64,000 bases of DNA from Planctomycetota bacterium (GTDB lineage Bacteria > Planctomycetota > Planctomycetia > Gemmatales > Gemmataceae), in assembly GCA_029777335.1 (NCBI GenBank), contig JAKOSN010000121.1, positions 1-64,000 on the forward strand, given 5' to 3'. This document shows positions 45,301-56,050 of the stretch, one piece after another (the stretch's first letter is position 1; each line of letters opens with the position of its first letter). The position numbers were made by a program, and so were the translations under genes. The notes beneath the pieces are model-generated. The model ran no database searches, was not told the DNA's origin, and saw only the letters and a list, made by a program, of their open reading frames with translations.

Positions 45301-45702
45301 TACGAACGGATCCTGAACGAGATGCGCATCAACCGGATCGAGACGCCTGGCATTCAGGACAAGGTCGACAAGCAGATCGTGGGCAAACTCGACTCGGCCA
45401 AGCTCCTGTGGGATCTGGCCAAACTGGGTTTGAACGATTACCACAAGACCCTGGAGAATCCGGAGTTGCGTGATACCAAGTTGCGCCTGACCGCCAGCCG
45501 CGAGAAGTGCCAGACGGCCCAGGCACAGGTACAGCAACTGATCGAGGCGCTCAACGAGGTGCTCGATCAGATGCAGGGGATTCGCAACATCAACGAGCTG
45601 ATCAAGATTCTGCGGGTGATGGAGCAGAAGGAGCAGGATTCGCTGGAGCGGTTGCAGGAGCACAAGAAGAACCTGTTGAAGCTCCTGCTCGGCGAGAAGT
45701 GA
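42304..45702 (+). CDS. Large multi-pass membrane protein with coiled-coil C-terminus (DUF4175-like)
   Basis: 1132 residues. The N-terminal about 290 residues have five or so membrane helices (about 39-59, 92-108, 139-160, 164-185, 268-288). A beta-rich extracytoplasmic middle follows with Ig-like strands (ITV-type, SLTMNVPSGTKIVLTAKT), and the last about 200 residues are charged helices of coiled-coil type (EELFDKQFGVNN, EQKEQDSLERLQEHKKNLLKLLL). The layout resembles DUF4175-type proteins often found behind MoxR/BatA genes. Function unknown; probably a scaffold of the same membrane machinery. Confidence 0.75.
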   Translation: MATVTRPSQARPNLAEAHQKVRSPLHRLRGYIRRYVLTEAIAALVICLAVWFWVGLLLDYGSFQGFWIEQLYKMDSTAKLFTFDWVQDLPRWFRAILTGTAIALVCFFVELRKVLATKRDKEAAPKTGFARVFVEVLTSPVLLASVLIPSAILYLIFWIWVGASITSPWAIGLLVTAILISFTGLIVIKRLLYEFRDAALALVLEKRFPNELGDRLITAVELSDPREAEQFGYSAAMVEETIQEAARRVEHLPVTAVFDLKRLIRKGVLACLITLGLYLVAGVTMGVINFTKPHEAVVAENGEAEAPRRGVGEFVSATVGGFSHFNDLATIWFERTVLLQNVIWPRRAQLELVDFPDSGELKIGRGDPAPSIRARALKWVIADHGSAEGWRALTWKDLTPALLGMPVPTIALPPWPARDAERGLTMDEIELNLDKPETHKTLSPEQHKALRDVLDQLGRQAALPQMSRTMRMLVIPESIILNYKGKDGDGNFKLTRQQDYDYMGQFPDLKENVTFVIRAEDYTSATQRVTVVPPPSFEEVTREEFQPAYLYYYGPPEVLRGKKQTIAPVTFNARNVPSLTMNVPSGTKIVLTAKTNKELLKDGVKAEQRKDAAPLKAGVDYTLEQLDGNTIRLTFLDVRTKKELTLRMTDTDHVQGTKDVIVDPNEDATPEIEAKPEIIRTVNNMYMVTPQAIIPFLGTVNDVNGGLDDLSETIKDPKKPRSLEYVYTIEPIESPRDTAMRAVRAAGVVALPLAGPGIGVTEAVYQQLLPPMLVRKTKPIEGRMVVDNFKRMIEARKREIKPEDLDELLKKAPGEQRQVISSYALELDPFVKGRGLDNDVPRISTTFRGGIRSFDLLNIEDEGGEGRPRVKLKADENEVQQRYRMQLWLEAIDTNIETGRDKISGRNRGATKQKYIFQVVSEAELLVEIGREEQRLFDEFKRMMDELLKVRASLQQMNSDLTVIKDPNENFFSSLGLAMQENEELFDKQFGVNNKVHDDYERILNEMRINRIETPGIQDKVDKQIVGKLDSAKLLWDLAKLGLNDYHKTLENPELRDTKLRLTASREKCQTAQAQVQQLIEALNEVLDQMQGIRNINELIKILRVMEQKEQDSLERLQEHKKNLLKLLLGEK

Positions 45703-45730
45703 TCAGCAGAGCCACCGTGGGAGTGGAACG

Positions 45731-45776
45731 AGCCCGAAGCACCCGGAGGAGGGATCTTCTCGCGATGCTTCGGGCT
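45731..45776 (+). terminator. Terminator after the DUF4175-like gene
   Basis: AGCCCGAAGCA (45731-45741) pairs perfectly with TGCTTCGGGCT (45766-45776), followed by GGTTTG. The loop (24 bases) contains GGAGG. Located 29 bases after the stop. Confidence 0.65.
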
Positions 45777-45895
45777 GGTTTGTGCCCGGACTTCCCCCAG
45801 GGGTGAAAAGAGAAACGTGACAAAGTGGGGAGGCGCGGGTTTGGATGTTGGGAACAGGGATCAGACTCGTCTTCTAAGAGGCTGCAGGGGAACAA

Positions 45896-45995
45896 CGTGG
45901 GAATGAGTTCCCACGCGGTCCCAGCGCAGGGGATGTCCCCGGCCGCTGCGTCCGCAAGCGAAGACTAACAATGTGTGGGGACCTTGTTTGTCCCC
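45896..45995 (+). promoter_or_regulatory. Hairpin-rich leader of the Gly-Lys-Gln protein gene
   Basis: Three successive stem-loops lie within 100 bases upstream of the start: CGTGGGAA-TGAG-TTCCCACG (45896-45915), a CGCAG/CTGCG stem with inner GGGG/CCCC (about 45925-45950), and GGGGAC/GTCCCC (45977-45995). The ribosome site GGAGG begins 8 bases after the third. A structured 5' leader controlling translation or stability is plausible; no known riboswitch recognised. Confidence 0.4.
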
Positions 45996-46015
45996 GGGTT
46001 GCGGAGGAAATGTTC

Positions 46016-48646
<2,631 letters not shown>

Positions 48647-48702
48647 CTGGTGGGAGGGAGTGGGCCTCTCCTCACTTCCGCCACCTGAGTGACAATCGAG
48701 GT

Positions 48703-48761
48703 TTAGCGGGGAGCCGAGTCCGTTCGTGTAGCCAACACGGTCGGGAGCGGCTCTCCGCTAA
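48703..48761 (+). terminator. Stem-loop terminator after the Gly-Lys-Gln protein gene
   Basis: TTAGCGGGGAGCCG (48703-48716) pairs with CGGCTCTCCGCTAA (48748-48761), one G-U wobble, with an inner GTGT/ACAC element. CCAGCTTTTCC follows. The AGCGGAGAGCC core is shared with 6934-6947. Confidence 0.6.
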
Positions 48762-48809
48762 CCAGCTTTTCCTGGCTCTTCGCAGCGGATTCCTCGTGAG
48801 GTGCATCCC

Positions 48810-50000
48810 ATGCCTCTGTGCCGTGCCTTCCTGATGCTTGTGTTGACCGCCGCTCTGGCTCAGGCCGCGGAACTGAAAACTCTCAAGGGAGAGGTTCTCA
48901 AGGGCGACCTGGTGAGCGTGGACAAGACTGCCGTCGTTTTCAAGATCGAGGGGAAGGATGTCTCCACGCCAATCGAACAGGTGCTGGCGATCGATCTGTC
49001 CATGGCTCCGGCACTGAAGGATGTCAAGTACACCGATGTCGAACTGACCGACGGCAGCTTGCTGCACTGCAAGGAAGTGCAACTGAAAGGGAAGAAGGCG
49101 TACCTGGTGTTGCTGGGCGAGCAGAAGGTGGAGGTGCCGCTCAGTTCGGTCACTTCCGTCATGAACGAGGCCCAGGATCCTCAGAATCGCAATGAATGGA
49201 AGACCAAGGTAATCGCGAAGAAGAGCCTGGTTGATTTGCTCGTGATCAAGCGCAACGAGGTCATGAATCCCATCCCAGGCACCCTGAGCGATCCCAGCGA
49301 GGACGGCACCAAGATTAATTTCACTCCCGAGGGGAGTGACAAGATTGAATACACCATCGCCAAGGCGTTTGGTTTCTACTTTGTTCAGAAGCCAGACCCG
49401 GCGGCCCCGTCGCCCGTGTGCAAGTTGACCGATGTCAGCCGCAATCTCGTCTATGCCAGTGAGGTGACGGCGGGTGCCACGGGCATCACCGTGACCACCC
49501 CCGCCGGCGCCAAGATTGAATACAAGACTCCGCAGGTGGCCAATCTCGATTATCGCAAGGGGAAGCTCACCTATCTCTCCGAGATCGACCCCGTGCAGGT
49601 GATCGAGGACTCCACCGAGGATGTGATCTGGCACTATCGGCGCGACACCAATATCGAGGGCGGAGAGATTCGCATCGCCGGCACCCCGTACAGACGTGGA
49701 TTGGCGCTCCATTCGCACACGGAACTGGTCTACGATCTGGGGGGCCAGTATCGCGAATTCCGCGCCCTGGCAGGGATTGACGACCTGGTCAATGGCAACG
49801 ATGAGAAGATCGTCCTGCGCATTGAGGCGGATGGACAGCAGCGCTACGAACTGGTGATCACCCGCAAGGATAAACAGCGCTCGCATCCGATCACTTTGAA
49901 CGTCAAGGACGTAGACAAACTGCGTATCATCGTGACCACGGGAGATACGCTCGACTATGGTAAACACCTCGATCTGGCCGAGGCGCGCGTGAGCAAGTGA
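48810..50000 (+). CDS. Secreted protein with NPCBM-like C-terminal domain
   Basis: 396 residues from ATG 48810 (GTGAGGTG site; GTG 48801 also possible). Signal peptide (LCRAFLMLVLTAALAQA). The N-terminal part is a series of beta strands of SH3-like type (LKTLKGEVLKGDLVSVDKTAVVFKIEG). The last about 145 residues match the NPCBM/NEW2 galactose-binding-like fold, with the signature RRGLALHSHTELVYDLGGQYREFRALAGID and VLRIEADGQQ. NPCBM domains bind carbohydrate ligands. It lies between the Gly-Lys-Gln protein and the proteases; no clear operon link beyond orientation. Confidence 0.85.
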   Translation: MPLCRAFLMLVLTAALAQAAELKTLKGEVLKGDLVSVDKTAVVFKIEGKDVSTPIEQVLAIDLSMAPALKDVKYTDVELTDGSLLHCKEVQLKGKKAYLVLLGEQKVEVPLSSVTSVMNEAQDPQNRNEWKTKVIAKKSLVDLLVIKRNEVMNPIPGTLSDPSEDGTKINFTPEGSDKIEYTIAKAFGFYFVQKPDPAAPSPVCKLTDVSRNLVYASEVTAGATGITVTTPAGAKIEYKTPQVANLDYRKGKLTYLSEIDPVQVIEDSTEDVIWHYRRDTNIEGGEIRIAGTPYRRGLALHSHTELVYDLGGQYREFRALAGIDDLVNGNDEKIVLRIEADGQQRYELVITRKDKQRSHPITLNVKDVDKLRIIVTTGDTLDYGKHLDLAEARVSK

Positions 50001-50155
50001 GCAGCGCACAGGATCGGAACCGACCCCCAAGCAAAGCGGTCCGCGCGTTTATCCCTGCGGAGAATCCCCCGGTGCCTGCTCCCCACCCTGCAGTAGCCGG
50101 AGCGAACCCGCGATTTCCTCATGCTTCCTGAGAGACTTCGGAGAAAGGATCCCTC

Positions 50156-51973
50156 ATGACATCCCCCACCAGAACGCCATTTGCCTGGCCGGGGCTCCTC
50201 GCTGGGCTCTGCCTGGGATTGCTGCTGGCCCCGACCGTTCAGGCACAGGGGCTGGACAAACGCTTGCGTGAAGCGGAAGAAAAACGGATCGCCGTCATCG
50301 AGAAGGTCAAGCCTTCCGTGGTCGCGGTCCTGAACGCGCAGGGCAACAATGGCGGCTCCGGCGTGGTCATCGACGAGAACGGCTACGCGCTGACCAATTT
50401 TCACGTGGTGGCGGCCACCGGCCCCGTCATGAAATGCGGTCTGGCCGATGGGAAGCTCTACGACGGCGTGGTGGTTGGGATCGACAAGGTCGGCGACGTC
50501 GCCCTGATCAAGTTGCTCCCCAAGAAGCCCGGCAACAAGTTTGCTTTCTCCAGGATGGGCGATAGCGACAAGGTGAAGGCGGGCGACTGGTCGTTGGCGA
50601 TGGGAAATCCTTTCCTGCTGGCGACCGACTTCACCCCCACCGTCACCTTCGGGCTGATCTCCGGGGTCCATCGCTACCAGTATCCGGAAGGGGCCCTGCT
50701 GGAGTACACCGATTGCATTCAGATCGATACCTCGATCAACCCGGGGAACTCGGGCGGGCCGCTCTTCAACATGGATGGCGAGGTCATTGGCATCAATGGT
50801 CGTGGCTCGTTCGAGAAGCGGAGCCGGATCAACTCCGGGGTGGGGTACGCCATCTCGATCAACCAGATCAAGAATTTCATGGGGCATCTCCGGGCCGGGT
50901 TGGATGTCGATCATGCTTCGCTGGGAGCACGCATCGAGAGCGAAGATGAAGATGGCTCGTTGAACAAGATGGTGGTGCGGGCGTTGCTGGAGTGCGATGC
51001 CGCCCGGCGTGGCCTGGACAACGGCGATCAGCTGGTGTCATTTGCCAACCGACCCATGGGGAGCGTCAACGAGTTCAAGAACGTGCTGGGGTTGTTCCCA
51101 CGAGGCTGGCGTGTGCCTCTGGTCTATCGGCGTGACAACTCTTCCAAGGCTGAAATTCTGGTTCGCCTGATGGGGGTGCAACGGCAGGTTGTGGAAGACG
51201 ACAAGAATCCGCAACCGCAACCCGGACCGCGCCCGCGTCCCGGTCCGCAGGTGCCGAGTAACTCCCCGGCCGCCAAGCTCTACGAGCCCAAGGCCGGCTT
51301 TGCCAACTTCCACTTCAACAAACTGGAACGCGATCGTTTGCTGGCGGCCTTCCGCAAGCAGGGGGATTTCAGCGCCTTCAAGGGCGAGTGGGACTGGAAA
51401 GGCTCGGGCGAGGCGCAGGAGCAAAAGACGATCTTCGAGGTCAACGTGCGCGACGAGAAGACCGCCGATGGCAAGGGCACTCAACCAGTTGTGCGGCTGT
51501 CGATTCGCGGGCTGGATTACAAACTGGAGCCGCTGCAGAGCAAATTGCCCCCGGGCGATCTGAAAGCTCCCGCCAAGAGTGGTGGCTTTATCACGGCAAT
51601 GTATCACTACCGGCAGTTGCTTGTCATGGGTGAGAAGGGGTTTGAAGGAGACTTCAGCCACGGCGGCTACGAGCCGATGTACATGCCGACCCCGGCCGGA
51701 CAGAAGCCGGACTATACCAAGCAGCGCATCATGACCGAGGTGTTGCGGACGCGCCACGCGGGCACCAGTGTGAAATGGTTCTTCTCCCAGGCGGATGGCA
51801 CGCTGGTTGGTTTCGAGGTGACCGTGGATCGCGATGAGGATCCGTGCGAGGTCTACCTGTCGGACTACAAGGCCATCGAAGGGGGCCAGAAGTTGCCACA
51901 CCGGATTCAGGTGCACCATGGCAACGAGAATTATTGCGATCTCAAAGTGGAAGCGTGGAAGCTGGCCAAGTAA
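50156..51973 (+). CDS. Secreted trypsin-like serine protease (HtrA/S1C type), catalytically complete
   Basis: 605 residues. Signal peptide to about QA (30-31). S1C fold with full triad: H83 in LTNFHVV, D114 in GDVALIK, S199 in NPGNSGGPLF. A PDZ-like region follows (about 270-345, RGLDNGDQLVSFANRPM). A long Pro-rich linker (about 350-380) leads to a C-terminal beta-rich domain of about 220 residues with no recognised family. Expected to cleave misfolded or specific envelope proteins. It is the only one of three adjacent trypsin-fold genes that keeps the triad. Confidence 0.92.
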   Translation: MTSPTRTPFAWPGLLAGLCLGLLLAPTVQAQGLDKRLREAEEKRIAVIEKVKPSVVAVLNAQGNNGGSGVVIDENGYALTNFHVVAATGPVMKCGLADGKLYDGVVVGIDKVGDVALIKLLPKKPGNKFAFSRMGDSDKVKAGDWSLAMGNPFLLATDFTPTVTFGLISGVHRYQYPEGALLEYTDCIQIDTSINPGNSGGPLFNMDGEVIGINGRGSFEKRSRINSGVGYAISINQIKNFMGHLRAGLDVDHASLGARIESEDEDGSLNKMVVRALLECDAARRGLDNGDQLVSFANRPMGSVNEFKNVLGLFPRGWRVPLVYRRDNSSKAEILVRLMGVQRQVVEDDKNPQPQPGPRPRPGPQVPSNSPAAKLYEPKAGFANFHFNKLERDRLLAAFRKQGDFSAFKGEWDWKGSGEAQEQKTIFEVNVRDEKTADGKGTQPVVRLSIRGLDYKLEPLQSKLPPGDLKAPAKSGGFITAMYHYRQLLVMGEKGFEGDFSHGGYEPMYMPTPAGQKPDYTKQRIMTEVLRTRHAGTSVKWFFSQADGTLVGFEVTVDRDEDPCEVYLSDYKAIEGGQKLPHRIQVHHGNENYCDLKVEAWKLAK

Positions 51974-51994
51974 GTGAACGGCAGGAGACTCAAC

Positions 51995-53077
51995 ATGATA
52001 AGACAACGCTGGATGGTATGCTCCGCCGTGATGCTTCTGGCCTGCATCACGGCGTCGTCGGCGCGGGCCGATGGTTCGCTGGCCCAGGTCGCCCAGCAGG
52101 TGAATCCCAAGTTGGTGAAGGTGTTTGGTTCGGGTGGTTTTCGTGGTCTGGCCTCCTATGGCACCGGCTTGATTGTCTCTCCCGATGGCTACATCCTCAC
52201 GGTGGTGAGCCCCTTGCTGGATACGCGCGACCTGCGCGTGCATCTGTCGGACGGGCGTCGCTACCACTGCAAGATGATCTGCATGGAGCCCGAGTTGGAC
52301 ATCGCTCTGGTGAAGATCGATACCAAGGAGAAACTCGACGATTTGCCCTACTTCGATATCTCGGCGCTCGCCAAAAAACAGCCGGTCGATGCGGGGACGG
52401 GCGTGCTGGCGTTCAGCAATCAGTTCCAGATCGCCACGCGTGACGAGCCGATGTCGGTGCAACGCGGGCGTGTGGCGGCCTACGCCAAGTTGCAGGCGCG
52501 GCGTGGCATTTTCGCCGCCGCGTACAAGGGCAATGTCTACGTTGTCGATGCCATCACCAACAACCCGGGAGCAGGCGGCGGCGCGCTGACCACGCGCTCA
52601 GGGGAGTTGATCGGCATCATTGGCAAGGAGTTGCAAAACGAGGCGACCAACACCTGGATCAACTATGCGATTCCGATCAGCGCCGCCGTCGAGGTGATCG
52701 AGGCGGAGAACAAGAAGCGCATGGTGAGCATCGCCGAGGTCGTGGAGAAGAAGGAAAAGTATGCTCCCAGCCGCAAGGACGAGCTGAAGACCAAGGAAGA
52801 GAACTACCATGGCATCGTGCTGGTTCCCGATGTGGTCGAGTTCACGCCGCCCTATGTCGAGGAAGTGCGTCCTGGCTCGCCCGCCGAGAAGGCCGGACTG
52901 TTGCCCGATGATCTGATCGTCTACATCGACGGCGAGCAGATTCCAAACATCAAGGCATTCAAGGAGATCATGGGGACCATTCGTCCGGGGACCAAGATTG
53001 CTCTGGAGGTCCGGCGTGGCGACAAGCTCCAGACCCTCTCGTTGACGGTCGCCGAGCCGCGCAAGAAGCCACGCTAG
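51995..53077 (+). CDS. Trypsin-fold pseudoprotease with PDZ domain
   Basis: 360 residues from ATG 51995, behind GCAGGAG, 21 bases after the previous stop, so it is co-transcribed with the active protease. Signal peptide MIRQRWMVCSAVMLLACITASSARA. Aligned with S1C, the His motif reads GYILTVVSPLL (no His), the Asp survives as D102 in LDIALVKI, and the Ser motif reads NNPGAGGGAL with Gly 194 at the nucleophile position. A PDZ domain (about 280-350, VEEVRPGSPAEKAGLLPDDLIVYIDG) remains intact. It cannot be a protease as sequenced; regulator, adaptor or decoy role is inference. Confidence 0.9.
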   Translation: MIRQRWMVCSAVMLLACITASSARADGSLAQVAQQVNPKLVKVFGSGGFRGLASYGTGLIVSPDGYILTVVSPLLDTRDLRVHLSDGRRYHCKMICMEPELDIALVKIDTKEKLDDLPYFDISALAKKQPVDAGTGVLAFSNQFQIATRDEPMSVQRGRVAAYAKLQARRGIFAAAYKGNVYVVDAITNNPGAGGGALTTRSGELIGIIGKELQNEATNTWINYAIPISAAVEVIEAENKKRMVSIAEVVEKKEKYAPSRKDELKTKEENYHGIVLVPDVVEFTPPYVEEVRPGSPAEKAGLLPDDLIVYIDGEQIPNIKAFKEIMGTIRPGTKIALEVRRGDKLQTLSLTVAEPRKKPR

Positions 53078-53088
53078 GAACCGGTGCC

Positions 53089-53127
53089 GCAAAGGGCGAG
53101 AAGTCCGTGATGCTTCTCGCCCTTTGC
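53089..53127 (+). terminator. Perfect stem-loop between pseudoprotease genes
   Basis: 15-bp stem GCAAAGGGCGAGAAG (53089-53103) with CTTCTCGCCCTTTGC (53113-53127) around TCCGTGATG. No T-run follows. It lies 11 bases beyond the second protease gene and could stop or stabilise the transcript before the third. Confidence 0.7.
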
Positions 53128-53207
53128 AGAGGCCCTCCCGCACGGAAGCTCAAAGGAATTCCTGACGCGATTCTAAACCCTCGTTCAGAGAAGGAATACC
53201 ATCCACC

Positions 53208-55325
53208 ATGTGGCACGCACGTTCCTGGATGACGCCCCTGGTGTTGACCGCAGCGCTGCTGGCGCTGGCAACGCCGACGCGGGCTGCGGATGATCTGGAA
53301 ACGCTCCGCGAACAGGCCATCAAGACGGCCCTGAAGAAGGTCAGCCCCTCGGTTGTTACCATCGAAACCTCGGGGGGAACAGACATCATCGTCGTGGGGC
53401 CCGCCAACCCCCGCGGGGGTGGGGGCGGAGCCAAGATCCGCAAGGGCACCGGCCCGACCACCGGCCTGATCGTCAGCGCGGATGGCTATGTGATCACCTC
53501 CGCCTTTAACTTCGCCAACAACCCCTCGTCGATCTTTGTCTCGGTCGCTGGCCATACGCAGAAATACGTGGGGAAGGTGATCGCCACCGATCAGACGCGC
53601 ATGCTGACATTGCTCAAGATCGAGGTCAAGGATCTGCCCGTGCCGACGGCGGTTCCCAAGAAGGACATTCGCGTGGGGCAGACGGTTCTGGCTGTGGGGC
53701 GGACGTTGGCGCAGGCGGTCGATCATCCCCCGTCGGTGAGCGAGGGGATCATCTCGGCGGTCGGTCGCATCTGGGGGAAGGCCCTGCAGACCGATGCCAA
53801 GATTTCGCCGACGAATTATGGCGGACCGCTGACTGACCTGGAAGGGAAGGTGCTGGGGGTGCTGGTGCCGGCCTCGCCGCGCACCGAGGGCCAAACAGCC
53901 GGGTTCGAGTGGTATGACTCGGGCATCGGCTTCGCCATCCCGCTCGAAGACATCAACCAGGTCTTGCCTCGGCTCAAGCAAGGGAAGGATCTCACGCGTG
54001 GGGTTCTCGGTGTGACCATGCAGGGGGCGGATCAGTTTGGTACTGCTCCCGTGGTCGGGACGGTGGCGGCTGCCTCGGCGGCCGAACAGACCGGCTTGAA
54101 GGCGGGCGACATCATCAAGGAGATCAATGGGAAGGCGGTCCTCAACTACGCGCAGGTGCTGCATCAACTGGGCACCCACTACGAAGGCGATGCAATCACC
54201 ATCAAGATCGAGCGCGGGGGCAAGGAACAGGTCTTCAACAACGTCAAGCTCGGGGGCGCGGTTGCGGCCTTCGGTCAGATCTACCTCGGGATTCTGCCCA
54301 TGCGCGACGATCCCGAACCGGGGGTGGAGATTCGCTACGTCTACCCCAAGAGTCCGGCGGAGACCGCCAAACTCCAGATTGGCGATCGGATCACCAAGGT
54401 GGGGCCGGCGCAGGGGAACAACCTGATCGAGGTCAAATCCCGCGACGATCTGAGCCGCCTGCTCGCCACCGCTCGACCCAATGCCCAGATCAAGCTTGAG
54501 GTCATCCCCAAGGGGGAGAAAAAGGCCAAGACGGTGACAGTGGCTCTCACCGAGATGCCCGAGACCGTTCCCGCCGAGCTTCCCGAGAAATCGAGCAAGG
54601 AAAAGGCGCTGACCAGGAAGGGGACGCCCGCTCCTCCCAAGAAGGAAGACAAGAAGGACGACAAGAAAGAGGATGAGAAGAAGATCCCGACCGGGTTGAT
54701 CAATCGGATGAACGCGGCTCAGGACCACAAGTACTGGCTCTATGTCCCCGACGATTACAACCCGGAGATTTCCTACTCCCTGGTCATCTGGTTGCACCCC
54801 GTGGGGAAGAACCGGGAGAAGGATGTCAAGCAGCTGGTCTCCGACTGGGAAGATTACTGCTCGAAGAACCACATTATCCTGGTGGGTCCGAACAGCGAAA
54901 ACGACGCCGGCTGGATCGCCAGCGAGGTCGAGTTTGTGCTGGAGGCGGCCAAGTTTGCGATGGAGAACTACACCATCGACCGCCGCCGGGTGGTGGCCCA
55001 CGGCATGGGGCTGGGCGGACAACTGGCGATCTACCTTGGCTTTAGCTCACGTGATCTGGTTCGCGGGGTGGCCACGGTGGGAGCGGTTCCGAACCAGAAT
55101 CCGAAGGAACGTGTCCCCACGCAACCGCTCCGCTTCTTCATCGTCACTGGCGAAAAGGATCCGATCAAGGAAGCGGTGAATGCCGGACAGGCCAAGCTGG
55201 CCGAGTACAAGTATCCGGTGATTTATCGGGTGCTGAAGGAGAAGGGGCACCAGTATTTTGACGAGGACTCGATCGCCACGTTGAAGGAACTGGTGCGCTG
55301 GATCGATAGTCTCGATCGGATGTAA
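53208..55325 (+). CDS. Trypsin-fold pseudoprotease with two PDZ domains and an inactive alpha/beta-hydrolase domain
   Basis: 705 residues. Signal peptide (ending about TPTRAA). The trypsin fold is recognisable but all three catalytic positions are changed: His motif VITSAFNF (Phe 100), Asp motif QTRMLTLLKI (Met 132), Ser motif SPTNYGGPL (Tyr 204). Two PDZ domains follow (about 265-345 with AAEQTGLKAGDIIKEING, and 360-450 with AETAKLQIGDRITKVG). After a Lys/Glu linker (about 465-505) comes an alpha/beta-hydrolase-like domain (about 515-705). Its nucleophile elbow reads VVAHGMGLGGQLA, Gly 601 where Ser is expected. A dead protease joined to a dead hydrolase suggests binding rather than catalysis. 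Confidence 0.88.
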   Translation: MWHARSWMTPLVLTAALLALATPTRAADDLETLREQAIKTALKKVSPSVVTIETSGGTDIIVVGPANPRGGGGGAKIRKGTGPTTGLIVSADGYVITSAFNFANNPSSIFVSVAGHTQKYVGKVIATDQTRMLTLLKIEVKDLPVPTAVPKKDIRVGQTVLAVGRTLAQAVDHPPSVSEGIISAVGRIWGKALQTDAKISPTNYGGPLTDLEGKVLGVLVPASPRTEGQTAGFEWYDSGIGFAIPLEDINQVLPRLKQGKDLTRGVLGVTMQGADQFGTAPVVGTVAAASAAEQTGLKAGDIIKEINGKAVLNYAQVLHQLGTHYEGDAITIKIERGGKEQVFNNVKLGGAVAAFGQIYLGILPMRDDPEPGVEIRYVYPKSPAETAKLQIGDRITKVGPAQGNNLIEVKSRDDLSRLLATARPNAQIKLEVIPKGEKKAKTVTVALTEMPETVPAELPEKSSKEKALTRKGTPAPPKKEDKKDDKKEDEKKIPTGLINRMNAAQDHKYWLYVPDDYNPEISYSLVIWLHPVGKNREKDVKQLVSDWEDYCSKNHIILVGPNSENDAGWIASEVEFVLEAAKFAMENYTIDRRRVVAHGMGLGGQLAIYLGFSSRDLVRGVATVGAVPNQNPKERVPTQPLRFFIVTGEKDPIKEAVNAGQAKLAEYKYPVIYRVLKEKGHQYFDEDSIATLKELVRWIDSLDRM

Positions 55326-55354
55326 GCGCCTGGTCGCGAGTGGAGCGGCACGAA

Positions 55355-55400
55355 ACGGGGAGGGGAGAGCGAGGGCAATGCTTCGCTCTCCCCTCCCCGT
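55355..55400. terminator. Bidirectional stem-loop between converging genes
   Basis: 18-bp perfect stem ACGGGGAGGGGAGAGCGA (55355-55372) with TCGCTCTCCCCTCCCCGT (55383-55400), 10-base loop. It lies between the third protease-like gene and the HNH gene, which converge, and can serve both. Confidence 0.75.
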
Positions 55401-55414
55401 GTTGTTGGGAACGG

Positions 55415-56050
55415 TTACTTCAGTTCGACCGACCAGTAGGCGTTGTCGAGGAACGACTTCCACGACTGATACTTGGTGTTGGTCATCTTCTGATTGAGCA
55501 ACGGGCTACGCTTGGGCTTCTCCGGCTTGCGGATCAGCGTCATGTGCGCCTCACGCGGGGTCTGTCCCCCCTTGCGGACGTTGCAGCTAACGCAGGCACA
55601 GACGATGTTCTCCCAGGTGCTCAGTCCGCCACGCGAGCGGGGGAGCACATGGTCGAGGCTCAGCTCCGAGGTGGGGAACTTCTTGCCGCAATACTGGCAC
55701 TGGTTGCTATCCCGTGCGAAGATATTGCGGCGGTTGAACTTCACCGTTTGCTTGGGGAGCCGATCGTAGCCGACCAGGCGAATCACCCGCGGGACCTGAA
55801 TTTCGCTGTTGGTGGTCCGAACCCAGTCATCCTCTTCCTGGCGGAAATGGCGTGCGCGATACTCGCTGACCTCGCGCCAGGTGGCGAAGTCATAGGTGGC
55901 GAATTGCCCGTCTTCCAGGCTCACCACCTCGGCCAGATCCTTGCACAGCAAGCAGAAAGCTCGCCGTACCGAGATGACATGGATGGCCATGAACAACTTG
56001 TTCAGGACCAGGACACTGGCATCCAGTGCCGAGCTGGGGCTGGAATGCAT
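55415..56050 (-). CDS. HNH endonuclease family protein
   Basis: 211 residues from ATG 56050 (AAGGGAGCC). The HNH core is CQYCGKKFPTSELSLDHVLPRSRGGLSTWENIVCACVSCNVRKG (about 117-161): two zinc CxxC pairs and the H of DHVLPRS. The first about 110 residues (LVLNKLFMAIHVISVRRAFCLLCKD) are typical of a widespread bacterial HNH family also found outside mobile DNA. No partner (methylase, specificity subunit or toxin) adjoins. Nicking or cleavage activity is inferred from family. Confidence 0.9.
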   Translation of the reverse strand: MHSSPSSALDASVLVLNKLFMAIHVISVRRAFCLLCKDLAEVVSLEDGQFATYDFATWREVSEYRARHFRQEEDDWVRTTNSEIQVPRVIRLVGYDRLPKQTVKFNRRNIFARDSNQCQYCGKKFPTSELSLDHVLPRSRGGLSTWENIVCACVSCNVRKGGQTPREAHMTLIRKPEKPKRSPLLNQKMTNTKYQSWKSFLDNAYWSVELK

